Below, one piece after another: positions 51,001 through 59,069 of a stretch of DNA of 64,000 bases. This DNA is from Bacteroidota bacterium (GTDB lineage: Bacteria > Bacteroidota > Bacteroidia > AKYH767-A > OLB10). Under the pieces are notes generated by a model. The model was not told the origin of the DNA, did no database searches, and saw only the letters and a program-made list of their open reading frames with translations. Within the stretch, counting starts at the first letter, position 1, and every line of letters begins with the position of its first letter. The translations under genes and the position numbers were made by a program. Location: the NCBI GenBank assembly GCA_016713925.1, contig JADJOH010000006.1, forward strand, positions 186,001 through 250,000, in the 5' to 3' direction.

Positions 51001-52025
51001 AAGCTCTTTATCATAGCGCTTTTGACACAATGACAGCCGGTATGTTGATTGTAAGTAGTGACGGTTTTGTTAAGAGTTGTAATGAATCCGCATGCATTTT
51101 ATTGGAAATGGATCAGCAGGATGTTTTAAAGAGTACTGAGGTGGTGTTTGTTTCTTCAGAAAGGAGAATAATTCTCCCTGATGGTTCACAAGTAACCGGT
51201 AAAAATCACCCGGTTTTATCGGCTCTCAGGGAGAAAAATCCATTGCGTAATTTGATTATTGGTTTAGAGGAGAAAGAAAAGCCGGTGAAATGGTTAAACC
51301 TAAATTCTTCCATGGCGTTTGATAGCAGCCAGGATGATTCATCCGGTATGATGATCCTTTTTTCAGATATTACCAAATTAGTGGAAAAGGAGAAAATAGC
51401 CAAGGTTGAATCAGCTATGATGGCTTCTTCTCTTTCAACTTTAAACAAACAGGTGAAGAATGATTTGGCGCTTCTTTCCGGTCTTTTGCACCTCAAGGAG
51501 TTATTTGTTAACGATGAAAGTTGGAAGGCTTCATTTAAGGATGTTCAGGGCAGTCTTCGCTGTTTGACACTCCTTCATGAGTCCATTGATAAAGATGGAA
51601 AACAGATAGAAAGTAATTTCGGTGAATATATTGACGAAATTTGTAAGTATGTTTTTTCACTTTATCCGAAATCTGACAAAGCACTATCTTATTCAATTTC
51701 AGGGACCGATGTTATTATGACGCATGTTGAGCTTCTTTCGTGTGGAATGATTATAAATGAACTGGTGAATAATTCGGTGCGCTATGCATTTACCGATCGT
51801 AAAACTGGAGAAATACTTGTTTCTTATCAAATGAGGGGTGATTACATGGTTATTGAAGTGGCAGACGATGGAAGTGGTTTCCCTTCAGGATTTGAGAGAG
51901 AGAATTCACCATCCATGGGCTTTTCTCTTATGAGAAGCCTGGTCAATATGCTGAAAGGAGCGCTGACAATTGAAAATAAAAGTGGAGCAAGAGTTATTGT
52001 CACTTTTCCTAAAAGAAAAGTTTAG
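48014..52025 (+). CDS. Multi-PAS/GAF sensor protein with HisKA_2-like/HATPase C-terminus, frameshifted near start
   Basis: About 1336 aa if repaired. The translated start at ATG 48014 (MMNESNTQKDLFSDLSL) is shifted at a T7 run (48120-48126); removing one T joins it to HLIFYLDSLHKDLLLGLGY and on to the 1289-codon frame from 48156. Domain order (numbering from 48156): PAS about 1-85, PAS 100-215, GAF 220-375 (HGSCGLAAATMEPVLIND), PAS 390-505, PAS 515-630, PAS 640-760, GAF 770-930, PAS 940-1065, a HisKA_2-like dimerisation helix 1075-1140, and a HATPase with NELVNNSVRYAF and EVADDGSGFP. No transmembrane helix is seen, so it is a cytosolic sensor. The phospho-acceptor His of the HisKA_2 motif is replaced (LNKQVKNDL). 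No response regulator is adjacent. Confidence 0.85.
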
Positions 52026-52142
52026 TTTACTTTAAGTCTGTATTTATGAGTTAATAGGGCTGGTTGTTTTAAGGAAGCCTCTTTAATCATAAGAACGGAT
52101 TGTCTTTTCTATAAATTTTCATTCTGTTTTAGGTATAAAAAA

Positions 52143-52168
52143 TCCGCCTGAAACATTCTTCAGGCGGA
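52143..52168. terminator. Terminator after the RiPP precursor
   Basis: A 10-bp perfect stem TCCGCCTGAA / TTCAGGCGGA with a 6-nt loop is followed on the minus strand by T6. It is placed 24 bases after the stop of the small minus-strand gene. It may also act weakly for the plus-strand kinase. Confidence 0.88.
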
Positions 52169-52191
52169 ATGAAAATATGGGTATTGAAAGG

Positions 52192-52365
52192 TTATTTGAT
52201 AGGGCAGCCGCTACAGGTGAAACACATGCTTTGTCCGGTCATGGTTTTAGTTTTGCAATTGAGGAGAGCAGTTGCTTTTCCGCCTACCTGTTGGTTCATT
52301 TCTGCGGCACTTAAGTTAGAGATAGTTGATTTGCTTAAACTGAGTTTGTTGATTGACTTTTTCAT
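52192..52365 (-). CDS. Double-glycine RiPP precursor peptide (class I lanthipeptide / TIGR04149-like)
   Basis: 57 codons, starting at ATG 52365. The leader MKKSINKLSLSKSTISNLSA followed by AEMNQQVGG has the Bacteroidota natural-product precursor pattern (MKK, KLSL, K-x-TI, L-x-x-x-EM, GG at 28-29). The core, residues 30-57, is only 28 residues but has four Cys (37, 48, 51, 54) and seven Ser/Thr, ending MCFTCSGCPIK. This fits lanthionine/thioether or disulfide chemistry after GG cleavage by a peptidase-containing transporter. It has its own terminator and a -7-like box (52419-52426). No modification enzyme, protease or transporter is in the window, so its class is inferred from the leader alone. 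Confidence 0.75.
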   Translation of the reverse strand: MKKSINKLSLSKSTISNLSAAEMNQQVGGKATALLNCKTKTMTGQSMCFTCSGCPIK

Positions 52366-52418
52366 GATGTTAGTTTTTTATGTGTTTGTTTTTTATTTGT
52401 TATCATTGATTGACAAGT

Positions 52419-52426
52419 CAAAGATA
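52419..52426 (-). promoter_or_regulatory. Candidate -7 box for the RiPP precursor
   Basis: The minus strand reads TATCTTTG, a perfect TAnnTTTG match, 53 bases upstream of the precursor ATG. Confidence 0.45.
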
Positions 52427-52603
52427 TGTCAGCTGCAACGGGATTGTATATAACTCTTCACAAACGGGCTTTTCAATTTGTAAATGGATGGGGTGGGTTT
52501 GTAAATGGCAATAATCTGGTCGCTCCTCTGGAGCTTTTGCATATCAAACAACCCTGTGTCTCCTTCAGTTTTAGAAGCTTTAACAAAGAACTTGAAACCC
52601 CTG

Positions 52604-52621
52604 ATCGCGAAACCTCGCGAT
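52604..52621. repeat. Short palindrome ATCGCGAaaccTCGCGAT
   Basis: Second copy (inverted, one mismatch) of the palindrome at 44263-44280. Both lie next to genes of the 40-54 kb T9SS block. Confidence 0.65.
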
Positions 52622-52726
52622 GCTATCCGTTTGACAAAAAACAGATTACCGAAAAATATTGATTGAGATTTCAGATTAATAGCGATTGCCTTCTTAAATG
52701 TAATTAGTTTTTTTCGTAATTTTATT

Positions 52727-54130
52727 GTGATGAAAAAAATCTTTTGCGCTTTGTTGTTGATGACTGCGGTTGTGGGGTGTGAGAAGGTTTTTGCACAATA
52801 CAACGGCAATCATTGGTGTTTTGGAGATAGTGCTTATATAAATTGGAGTAATCCTTCTAACCCTGTTGTTGGGAACGCCGCCTACTATCGAAGAAACGGA
52901 AGTTCAACCATAGGAGATAGCACTGGATTACTACTTTATGCAGGATTAATTAATAATTGGGCACCAACGGATTGTTATGTCTGGAATAAGTATCATCAAA
53001 GAATTGGTGATTCGACCAACATCTACGGTGGCTTTTGGTACCATTCTAACCTATTCATCCCAAATCCTGGCAATGATTCCTTGATTTATTTGCTTACTAT
53101 AGGTGTTACAAATGATCCATATGGCTTTTACTCATCTATTATCAATTATAAAGCGAATAATGATTCGGGTTTTGTGTTGCAAAAAAATTTTCAATGGAAT
53201 AATTTTCCAGCATTCGATGGTTTAATGGGGGTGCGTCATGGTAATGGAAGGGATTGGTGGGTGGTTTTTCAAAGATATACAACAAGCTTATCCCCCTTTA
53301 ATTCTTTTTATTTATTTCTGGTAAATGTACAAGGTATTTCAGGTCCATTTATTCAAAATATTGGCACTTTGCGAAAAACGGGAGGAGGTCAATTAATATT
53401 TAATAGCAACGGCTCACAGTTTGCCCAAGTTTCATGGTTAGGCATGATTGAACTTTACAATTTTGATCGATGTACAGGAACAATCACATCTACAATTCCG
53501 ATAGAACAGGAACCGGCTACTTCACCCTATACCCATACAGTTACTACATGTGCCTATTCCAAGGATGATTCAAAACTTTATGTAATTGATTTATCACAGT
53601 CAAACTCAACCTACTATTTATTGCAATATGATTTATTAGCAACAAATATCGCAGCGAGCAAATTTGTTGTCGACACTTTTGTCATTCCAGTTGCCCCATG
53701 GACTATGAAATTAGCACCGGATGGTAAAATTTATATTGCTGCCGCCGATGGAAATTATTCTTGGCCTTATCCAGATACAAGCACAGCATTTACCACAGTA
53801 AATAATAACTTAAGTGTAATTAATTATCCCGATAGTCTAGGATCTGCTTGCGATTTCCAACCCTTCAGTTTTAACTTAGGAACGGGGCGTTCATACTTCG
53901 GCCTCCCCAACAATCCCGATTACGAGCTCGGCGCATGGGTAGGTTCGCCTTGTGATACGCTGAGTGTGGGGGTGGATGATAATGTACCGCAGCAGGAGGT
54001 GTTTTTTCAGGCATGGTACAATAGCGAATGGAATATGATTCACGTCAACGCCTCCAAACTCAAAGGCAGAACGGGGAGTTTGCGGTTATTTGATATGGAA
54101 GTGAAACCAAAGATGTTGCTTTCTATTTGA
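52727..54130 (+). CDS. WCFGD-family secreted protein (paralogue B), sorting domain truncated
   Basis: 467 aa. An N-terminal signal (MKKIFCALLLMTAVVGCEKV; Cys17 in VVGC could be a lipobox) is followed by YNGNHWCFGDSAYINWSNP. The propeller-like body matches paralogue A (FDGLMGVRHGNGRDWWVVF, LAPDGKIYIAAADG, DSLGSACDFQPFSFNLG, GAWVGSPCDTLSVGVDD). From NSEWNMIHVNASKLKGRTGS to LRLFDME it is identical in protein to paralogue A. It then stops after VKPKMLLSI, so about 50 residues of the T9SS sorting domain are missing. It should therefore not be a normal T9SS substrate. Downstream DNA is homologous to that beyond paralogue A. Confidence 0.82.
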   Translation: MMKKIFCALLLMTAVVGCEKVFAQYNGNHWCFGDSAYINWSNPSNPVVGNAAYYRRNGSSTIGDSTGLLLYAGLINNWAPTDCYVWNKYHQRIGDSTNIYGGFWYHSNLFIPNPGNDSLIYLLTIGVTNDPYGFYSSIINYKANNDSGFVLQKNFQWNNFPAFDGLMGVRHGNGRDWWVVFQRYTTSLSPFNSFYLFLVNVQGISGPFIQNIGTLRKTGGGQLIFNSNGSQFAQVSWLGMIELYNFDRCTGTITSTIPIEQEPATSPYTHTVTTCAYSKDDSKLYVIDLSQSNSTYYLLQYDLLATNIAASKFVVDTFVIPVAPWTMKLAPDGKIYIAAADGNYSWPYPDTSTAFTTVNNNLSVINYPDSLGSACDFQPFSFNLGTGRSYFGLPNNPDYELGAWVGSPCDTLSVGVDDNVPQQEVFFQAWYNSEWNMIHVNASKLKGRTGSLRLFDMEVKPKMLLSI

Positions 54131-54296
54131 AAATATTTATATTACCGAAAATATTAAATGATTTTAGATGAATGAAGATTTTCGTCCTCGAAGGAATTTT
54201 TCTTTTTAACCACTAAGGCACTAAGAGCACTAAGGATCACGGAGGACTTTTCTTAACACAAGAATTCTAAATACTTCAAAACATTCATCAATTCAA
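54125..54296. repeat. Inverted copy of the 40.1-40.3 kb intergenic segment
   Basis: Read on the plus strand it matches the complement of about 40095-40300. Landmarks are TTTTAGATGAATGA, CGAAGGAATTTT, CCACTAAGGCACTAAG, ATCACGGAGGA and TTCAAAACATTCAT, in the same order with small gaps. Homology ends where the IS remnant starts. Confidence 0.8.
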
Positions 54297-55600
54297 CAAC
54301 CACTGTTGTCCGGTTAAAACAAAAGTCGGTTGTTCTGATAGTTGAACTATCTGATTTCCACTTGAGGGTTGTTGAATAGAAGAAAGTAAGCCCTTGTTAA
54401 AATCACGAATCTTCGAAAAGAAGTATTTGTTTGGCTTGATGATCTTTGTTTCGTCGCAGAGCTTTTTTCAGGAGAGGTTAAAAATTGCCATATATCGATA
54501 TACGTGGCCAAATGCATTCGAATCATAGAGCTAAGATTAGAGAGTGACCATATTCTTTTTTTACTGATTTCTTGACTACTTTTATAAGTAAGTCAGCAAT
54601 TAGAGAGCACCAGATTTGTATCCTTATTGCATTTTCAGAATCACCCAAAAAATACTTTAACTGATAATTTTGTTTTATGCTTTTAAAGGTAGTCTCTATT
54701 TGCCACCTTTTTTGTACAATCCAGCTATATTAGAAGGACTAAATCGCTCATGATTGGTAACAAATTCAAAATGTCGTTGCTTCTCTGTGTCCCAGAATAA
54801 AACTCTTCTTGCCAGAATTACTTCCGTACCTTTAAAAGTGCCTCGGCCTAATAAAATCTTTTGATCAGACAGGACACCTGCCTTTTCTGTTTTTCATTCA
54901 CATTAAATTCTTCTAATACTTGATAAACCGAATCACTTCTCATTCTAGTCACCCACCATACCCCCTGTTCAGTCCATTTTTGCCATTGACGGTAGTTGAA
55001 ATACCCTCTGTCAAAGACCAGTATTGAACCTTTTTCGGCTATTACTTTTGAAAGGAAAACACGATCATTTTCCTTGGCCGGGGTTAAGTAAACTATATCG
55101 GGTATGCCATGAATTGGATTCAACATTACATGGGCCTTAACACCTCCTTTGCGCTTCCCGTCTTTGGAAAAGCAACCGGCTCCACCCATCACGTCACTAA
55201 AGAGTTCAAACGTTGTAGAATCGATTAAAAGCAATCGGGAATCAATATCGTTGGATCTGCGGCTGTCCGGTAAACTGGATCTGGAATACATCTTCACTAA
55301 GTCATGGAATAACTGCTCGAAAAATTGAGCAGATCGCCGTTGATTGGCCTCTGACAGGGTACTCCTTTTGGGGTATGATTTGACCCCTAAATGTTTTAAG
55401 CGATGCTCCCAGGCCTGCATTCCGGTAACGACTTCTCTTATTGACGTACATCGTTGAAAAACACAGAACAACATGGACACCAAATGTTCATAGGTGCTAA
55501 AGCTTTTACATACCGATTTGTTTGATAATGGCTTGACAGCCGAGACACCATCTCTCTGGGAATTAACTTTAAAAGCTGCGTAAAGATCGGCTGTCCGGTG
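54297..55600 (-). mobile_element. IS4-family element remnant (DUF4372-type)
   Basis: It contains the whole transposase-coding region in pieces on the minus strand. The left end reads CACTGTTGTCCGGTTAAAAC. The right end is not a clean IS terminus: transposase sequence begins directly inside the NifU-like gene at about 55597. The 8-mer TGTCCGGT occurs at both limits. I see no full inverted repeat, so the upstream part of the element appears deleted. Confidence 0.72.
54310..55598 (-). pseudogene. IS4-family transposase (DUF4372 plus DDE), multiple frameshifts
   Basis: Conceptual order on the minus strand is as follows. TGQPIFTQLLKLIPREMVSR and YVKALAPMN form the DUF4372 start. Next are LVSMLFCVFQRCTSIREVVT, KRSTLSEANQRRSAQFFEQL, LLLIDSTTFELFSDV (DDE Asp) and DRVFLSKVIAEKGSILVFDRG (second Asp). 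Then come GVLSDQKILLGRG, GLYKKRWQIETTFKSIKQNY (catalytic Glu) and LFNNPQVEIR. Frame changes occur near 55476, 54875, 54707 and 54556, several in A/T runs. The longest open part is 54848-55483. It cannot make a full transposase as it stands. Confidence 0.85.
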
Positions 55601-55806
55601 GCTTTGAGGAGGGATTGTTCTACGCCGGCTTTGAGGGTCATCATGCTCATGGAGCAGGAGCTGCAGGCGCCTTCGAGGCGGACACGGACAATCATATCTT
55701 CTGTGACTTCAACAAAACTGATGTTGCCATTGTCGGCTTCAAGGTAGGGTCTTAATTGTGCCAGCGTTTCTTCTATTCTGGAAATCAATTGGGGGTCTTT
55801 GTTCAT
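55438..55806 (-). CDS. NifU-like protein fused to transposase sequence
   Basis: 122 codons. Residues 1-69 are a NifU C-terminal-type Fe-S scaffold domain: LRPYLEADNGNISFVEV, with CxxC at Cys48/Cys51 (GACSSCSMS) and MTLKAGVEQSLLKA. The family normally ends about 10 residues later. Here the frame passes at TGQPIFTQLL into the N-terminus of the IS4-type transposase and stops at 55438 after a frameshift there. The Cys pair is intact, so Fe-S binding may survive, but the end is foreign. It starts 8 bases after the stop of mrp, a usual Fe-S carrier neighbour. Confidence 0.85.
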   Translation of the reverse strand: MNKDPQLISRIEETLAQLRPYLEADNGNISFVEVTEDMIVRVRLEGACSSCSMSMMTLKAGVEQSLLKATGQPIFTQLLKLIPREMVSRLSSHYQTNRYVKALAPMNIWCPCCSVFFNDVRQ

Positions 55807-55814
55807 CTTACGGT

Positions 55815-56912
55815 TTAACCGATTGTTTCCAATTTCTGAGTGGGATGCTGACTTGCATTTCTGATGGCAATTTGTTGTGCAACGTTACCGGCTACCGTTA
55901 GGAAAGCCAGCGCGGCAGGATGATCCTGATCCATGACCATGGGAATGCCATTGTCTCCGCCTTCACAAATGGATTGCACTAATGGTATCTCTCCCAGGAA
56001 GGGGATGTGTAATTCCTCCGCCAGTTTTTTGCAACCTCCTTTTCCAAAAATATAATATTTGTTTTCGGGTAATTCTTTCGGAGTAAAGTAAGACATGTTT
56101 TCAACGATACCGATAATCGGAACTTTGATGGAGTCCATGCCGAACATGGCAATTCCTTTCCGTGCATCTGCTAATGCTACATTTTGTGGTGTAGAAACAA
56201 TGACAGCGCCCGTTACCGGTACCGTGGCTACCAATGTGAGATGGATATCGCTGGTGCCGGGAGGAAGGTCGATGAAGAGATAATCCAGCTCTCCCCAGTC
56301 GGCATCCATGAACAACTGGCGCAGCGCCTTGGAAGCCATCGGTCCTCTCCATACAATGGCTTGCGATGGATCCGTGAGAAAGCCAATGGAAAGCACTTTT
56401 ACACCGAATTTTTCTACAGGAAGCATCAATTGTCTCCCGTCTTTTTCAGAGATAAAAAGTCGCTCATGCTCTACACCGAACATGATGGGCTGGGAGGGAC
56501 CAAAAATATCCGCGTCGATCAATCCAACTTTTGCACCTGTCTGTGCCATAGCTACGGCCAGATTCGCCGCTACGGTGGATTTCCCGACGCCACCTTTTCC
56601 TGAAGCGACGGCTATGATATTTCTGACTCCGGGTAACTGTTCTTCACTCTCCGGACGTTTGGTGGTCACATTCGCCGTCATATTTACCGTCACCTCTGCA
56701 TCTTTGTCTACAAAATGGATGATGGCGTTCCGGCAGGCGTTGGCGATTAACTCTTTCAACGGACAAGCAGGCGTGGTCAGCACCACGGTAAAACTGACTT
56801 TTTTACCATCCACTTCCACATCTTTAATCATGTTCACGGTCACCAGATCTTTTTTGAGACCCGGTTCTTCCACATTTCTTAGCGCATCTATTACTTGTTC
56901 CTTGGTAATCAT
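55815..56912 (-). CDS. Mrp/NBP35 family Fe-S cluster carrier ATPase
   Basis: 365 aa. An N-terminal DUF59/MIP18 domain (VIDALRNVEEPGLKKDLVTV, TTPACPLKELI) is followed by a P-loop ATPase. Its deviant Walker A is ASGKGGVGKSTVAANLAVAM; it also has GLIDADIFGPSQP and FIDLPPGTSDIHLTL. Such proteins (ApbC/Mrp) carry or transfer [4Fe-4S] clusters to apo-enzymes. I see no CxxC near the C-terminus, which some members lack. It is co-transcribed with the NifU-like gene. Confidence 0.93.
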   Translation of the reverse strand: MITKEQVIDALRNVEEPGLKKDLVTVNMIKDVEVDGKKVSFTVVLTTPACPLKELIANACRNAIIHFVDKDAEVTVNMTANVTTKRPESEEQLPGVRNIIAVASGKGGVGKSTVAANLAVAMAQTGAKVGLIDADIFGPSQPIMFGVEHERLFISEKDGRQLMLPVEKFGVKVLSIGFLTDPSQAIVWRGPMASKALRQLFMDADWGELDYLFIDLPPGTSDIHLTLVATVPVTGAVIVSTPQNVALADARKGIAMFGMDSIKVPIIGIVENMSYFTPKELPENKYYIFGKGGCKKLAEELHIPFLGEIPLVQSICEGGDNGIPMVMDQDHPAALAFLTVAGNVAQQIAIRNASQHPTQKLETIG

Positions 56913-56955
56913 TTTCGGTTTTTTACTGTAACAATTAAAGTAGAATCAGGATATG

Positions 56956-56963
56956 CAAATTTA
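56956..56963 (-). promoter_or_regulatory. Candidate -7 box for mrp-nifU
   Basis: The minus strand reads TAAATTTG (TAnnTTTG), 43 bases before the mrp ATG. Confidence 0.4.
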
Positions 56964-57579
56964 GAAATAATACCCCGCCGAATACATGATTATTGAATTA
57001 TAAAATGAATTTAGAGTTGATTATGCTTTTCCTGACTGCCTTACCGGGACACCTTAAATTATGTTTCCTGTGTACCTCATGACAACATTAGATCATCAGA
57101 CCGAAGATAGACCATTCTTCTACAACAGCCCTGTAGGGGCGGTATCTCTGTAAGGAAAGATAGACTCTTATCCCACCAATGCCGCCACCCGACCTTAGGT
57201 CGGGTGGCGGCGGTTATATGGAGAGGCGGACTTTGTCAGTTACAGAGATACCGCCCCTACAGGGCTGTTGCCGAAAGATATGTTTGCTGAGAGCCGCCGT
57301 TTAGTTCGGCTGGAACCGGGTGAGCGTAGAGAAGCTGAAATGTACACTGAGTTCTGAGAGAATTACCACTACTACAAAGCTTGTACGACATAGATTCCGG
57401 GACATGCATAAAGCTATGACTAAACACAACCGGGACACACTGAGTCACCCATGAACTTTCAGTACAATGCTGTTTTTCTATTCATTGCAAAATCAATCTT
57501 TTTTTATGCGGAAGTCAGGAGAGTTGATTATGCTATATGATCAGGTTTTGAATTTCCCGGAGCACGATTCCTAAAAACG
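56964..57579. other. Long gap with a nested palindrome
   Basis: About 600 bases without a supported gene. The main content is the MITE-like palindrome at 57123-57270. The right half (57275-57570) has no ORF with recognisable features; a 63-codon minus frame over the palindrome is a by-product of the repeat. Confidence 0.55.
57123..57270. repeat. 148-bp nested inverted repeat (MITE-like)
   Basis: The outer arms are 31 bp and perfectly complementary (57123-57153 and 57240-57270, core CCCTGTAGGGGCGGTATC). Inside is a second palindrome at 57181-57211 with 15-bp perfect arms (GCCGCCACCCGACCT). No obvious target duplication flanks it and it has no coding capacity. Confidence 0.9.
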
Positions 57580-57616
57580 ATCAACCCCTTATTATCAGGT
57601 GTAATAAGGGGTTGAT
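57580..57616 (-). terminator. Terminator after the DUF6580 gene
   Basis: A 15-bp perfect stem ATCAACCCCTTATTA with its complement and a 7-nt loop. On the minus strand T5 follows. It lies 27 bases after the stop. Confidence 0.9.
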
Positions 57617-57642
57617 GTATGGGAAGGAATACCGGATGGTAT

Positions 57643-58179
57643 TTAGATCTTTCTTTTAACCAGGGAAGGAGAAGCCCATCTCACTAAGGCAAATCCACCG
57701 AAAAACATAAGATTGTAGAATAAGTCACCCATCACCGTTCCTTTGAAGAAGGGAATCGCTGCAATATAACAGTTCGCCAGACCTTGTGAAGTGTATCCGT
57801 AATAACCGGTGAGCCATGTTCCGAAATTAGTGAGGAAGAAAAATAACATCGATCCCAGTAAAGAGGCGACCATGATGGTTTGGCGCTGCTCTCTGCCACG
57901 GAGAAAGAATCCCAAAAAGGTGATGAGCACGATGCTTCCATAAACCCAGATCATCTCCGGATAGAAGCCGGTTCCGTTTTTGATTTCGAGGAGAATATCG
58001 CTTAAAAACATTGCCGTGATCGGGATGATGAAGGACAGTCGCTTGTCCATGAGATAGGTTCCTCCGAATAAAGCCATGGCGGCCAATGGAGTGAAGTTCA
58101 TCGGGTGCGGGAGGAGACGGGAAAGTGCTCCGAGAAGTATAAATACTGAAATGAGTTTGATTCGTCCGTCGATTTGCAT
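57643..58179 (-). CDS. DUF6580 family integral membrane protein
   Basis: About 178 aa from ATG 58179 (MQIDGRIKLISVFILLGALS). The frame runs upstream, but the extra part is not protein-like. Five to six helices are seen. The family signature includes HPMNFTPLAAMALFGGTYL, AMFLSDILLEI and TNFGTWLTGYYGYTSQGL. It resembles the substrate-binding S components of ECF vitamin transporters in size and layout, but the substrate is unknown. Monocistronic, with a strong terminator. Confidence 0.85.
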   Translation of the reverse strand: MQIDGRIKLISVFILLGALSRLLPHPMNFTPLAAMALFGGTYLMDKRLSFIIPITAMFLSDILLEIKNGTGFYPEMIWVYGSIVLITFLGFFLRGREQRQTIMVASLLGSMLFFFLTNFGTWLTGYYGYTSQGLANCYIAAIPFFKGTVMGDLFYNLMFFGGFALVRWASPSLVKRKI

Positions 58180-58319
58180 GGCTGATAATTTATGCTGCGA
58201 ATATACCACTAACATTTTATTCGCTGAAAAGTTTTTGAATATTATGTCCCGAATGGCTGTGGAAAAGCTCCTCTGCTCGACGACAAACAACCATGTTTTG
58301 AAAGATATTCAAGTCGTCG

Positions 58320-59069
58320 TTAAACCTGTTCTTCCGGCATCTGCCATATTCTCCAGCTTTCTTCCGCCTGCCGGATGAGCATATCATATCCGTTGAGAGT
58401 GGCAGCACCATACATTTTTCCCTTTTTGAGAAACAGGGTTTCGGCGGGATTGTAGACGAGGTCAAAGAGCAAATGGTATTTGTCAATGCCTTCATAGGGA
58501 ATGTCGGGACAGGTCTCCGTATCCGGATAAGTTCCTAAAGGGGTGGTGTTGATCAACAAAGGTGCATTTCGGATATCCAGATTGGTCAGAGCGGAATAGG
58601 GGAGTGCAGGCGATGAAGATGTATGCCTGGAGATGAACTGAAATTCTATTCCCAGTTCCGCTAACACATAGGCCACGGCTTTGGAGGCTCCTCCTGTTCC
58701 AAAAATCAAGGCGCGGCTATGACAGGCGCGTAAATGGGGTTTAAGACTTTCTCTGAATCCGGTAATATCTGTATTGTAGCCGATAAGCTTACCATTCTTT
58801 AGACACTTTACCGTATTGACGGCATTGACCTTCGCGGCATCTCCCAATACTTCATCCAGAAAAGGAATGATAGCTGATTTATAGGGAATGGTGACGTTGA
58901 ATCCACTGAGCTGTTCGGCTGCAGCCAATGCGCGGATATCTTCAATAGCATCGGTTTCAATATTGATATAACTAAAACCGGAAAGGCCTTCCCTTTCAAA
59001 TTTAGCGTTGAACCAGGCCTTCGAAAAGGAATGCCCGAGTTTTTTTCCTGCCAGGGCGTAAACCGGCAT
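58320..59069 (-). CDS. aroE: Shikimate dehydrogenase
   Basis: Reduces 3-dehydroshikimate to shikimate with NADPH in the aromatic amino acid pathway. 249 aa from ATG 59069 (MPVYALAGKKLGHSFSKAWF). Substrate-binding residues are seen in SFSKAWFN, the catalytic Lys in FNVTIPYKSAIIP, and NAVNTV with NTDITGF. The NADP fold has IFGTGGASKAVAYVL. Its ATG overlaps the DedA stop codon by one base (TAATG), so it is the last gene of the TPR to aroE operon. No stable hairpin was found after it. Confidence 0.95.
   Translation of the reverse strand: MPVYALAGKKLGHSFSKAWFNAKFEREGLSGFSYINIETDAIEDIRALAAAEQLSGFNVTIPYKSAIIPFLDEVLGDAAKVNAVNTVKCLKNGKLIGYNTDITGFRESLKPHLRACHSRALIFGTGGASKAVAYVLAELGIEFQFISRHTSSSPALPYSALTNLDIRNAPLLINTTPLGTYPDTETCPDIPYEGIDKYHLLFDLVYNPAETLFLKKGKMYGAATLNGYDMLIRQAEESWRIWQMPEEQV

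Larger units (their letters stand above)
52366..52726. other. Gap upstream of the RiPP precursor
   Basis: Divergent gap of about 360 bases. On the minus strand it carries a -7-like box for the precursor. At 52604-52621 is the palindrome ATCGCGAaaccTCGCGAT. The minus frame 52429-52809 and the plus frame 52426-52662 cross it, but neither has a domain, good start or compatible neighbours, so neither is called. Confidence 0.5.

Noticed and set aside
52426..52809. Opposing frames (126 aa minus, 78 aa plus) upstream of the RiPP precursor
   Set aside because: They overlap each other and the start of the plus-strand secreted protein, and have no signal peptide or domain. I cannot tell whether the minus frame has any conserved coding, so it is not called.
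54305..55600. TGTCCGGT at both limits of the second IS remnant read as a target duplication
   Set aside because: The right copy lies inside transposase coding sequence (TGQ codons), so it is not outside the element.
57257..57448. 63-codon minus frame over the palindrome arm
   Set aside because: It is a by-product of the inverted repeat; no start context or protein features.
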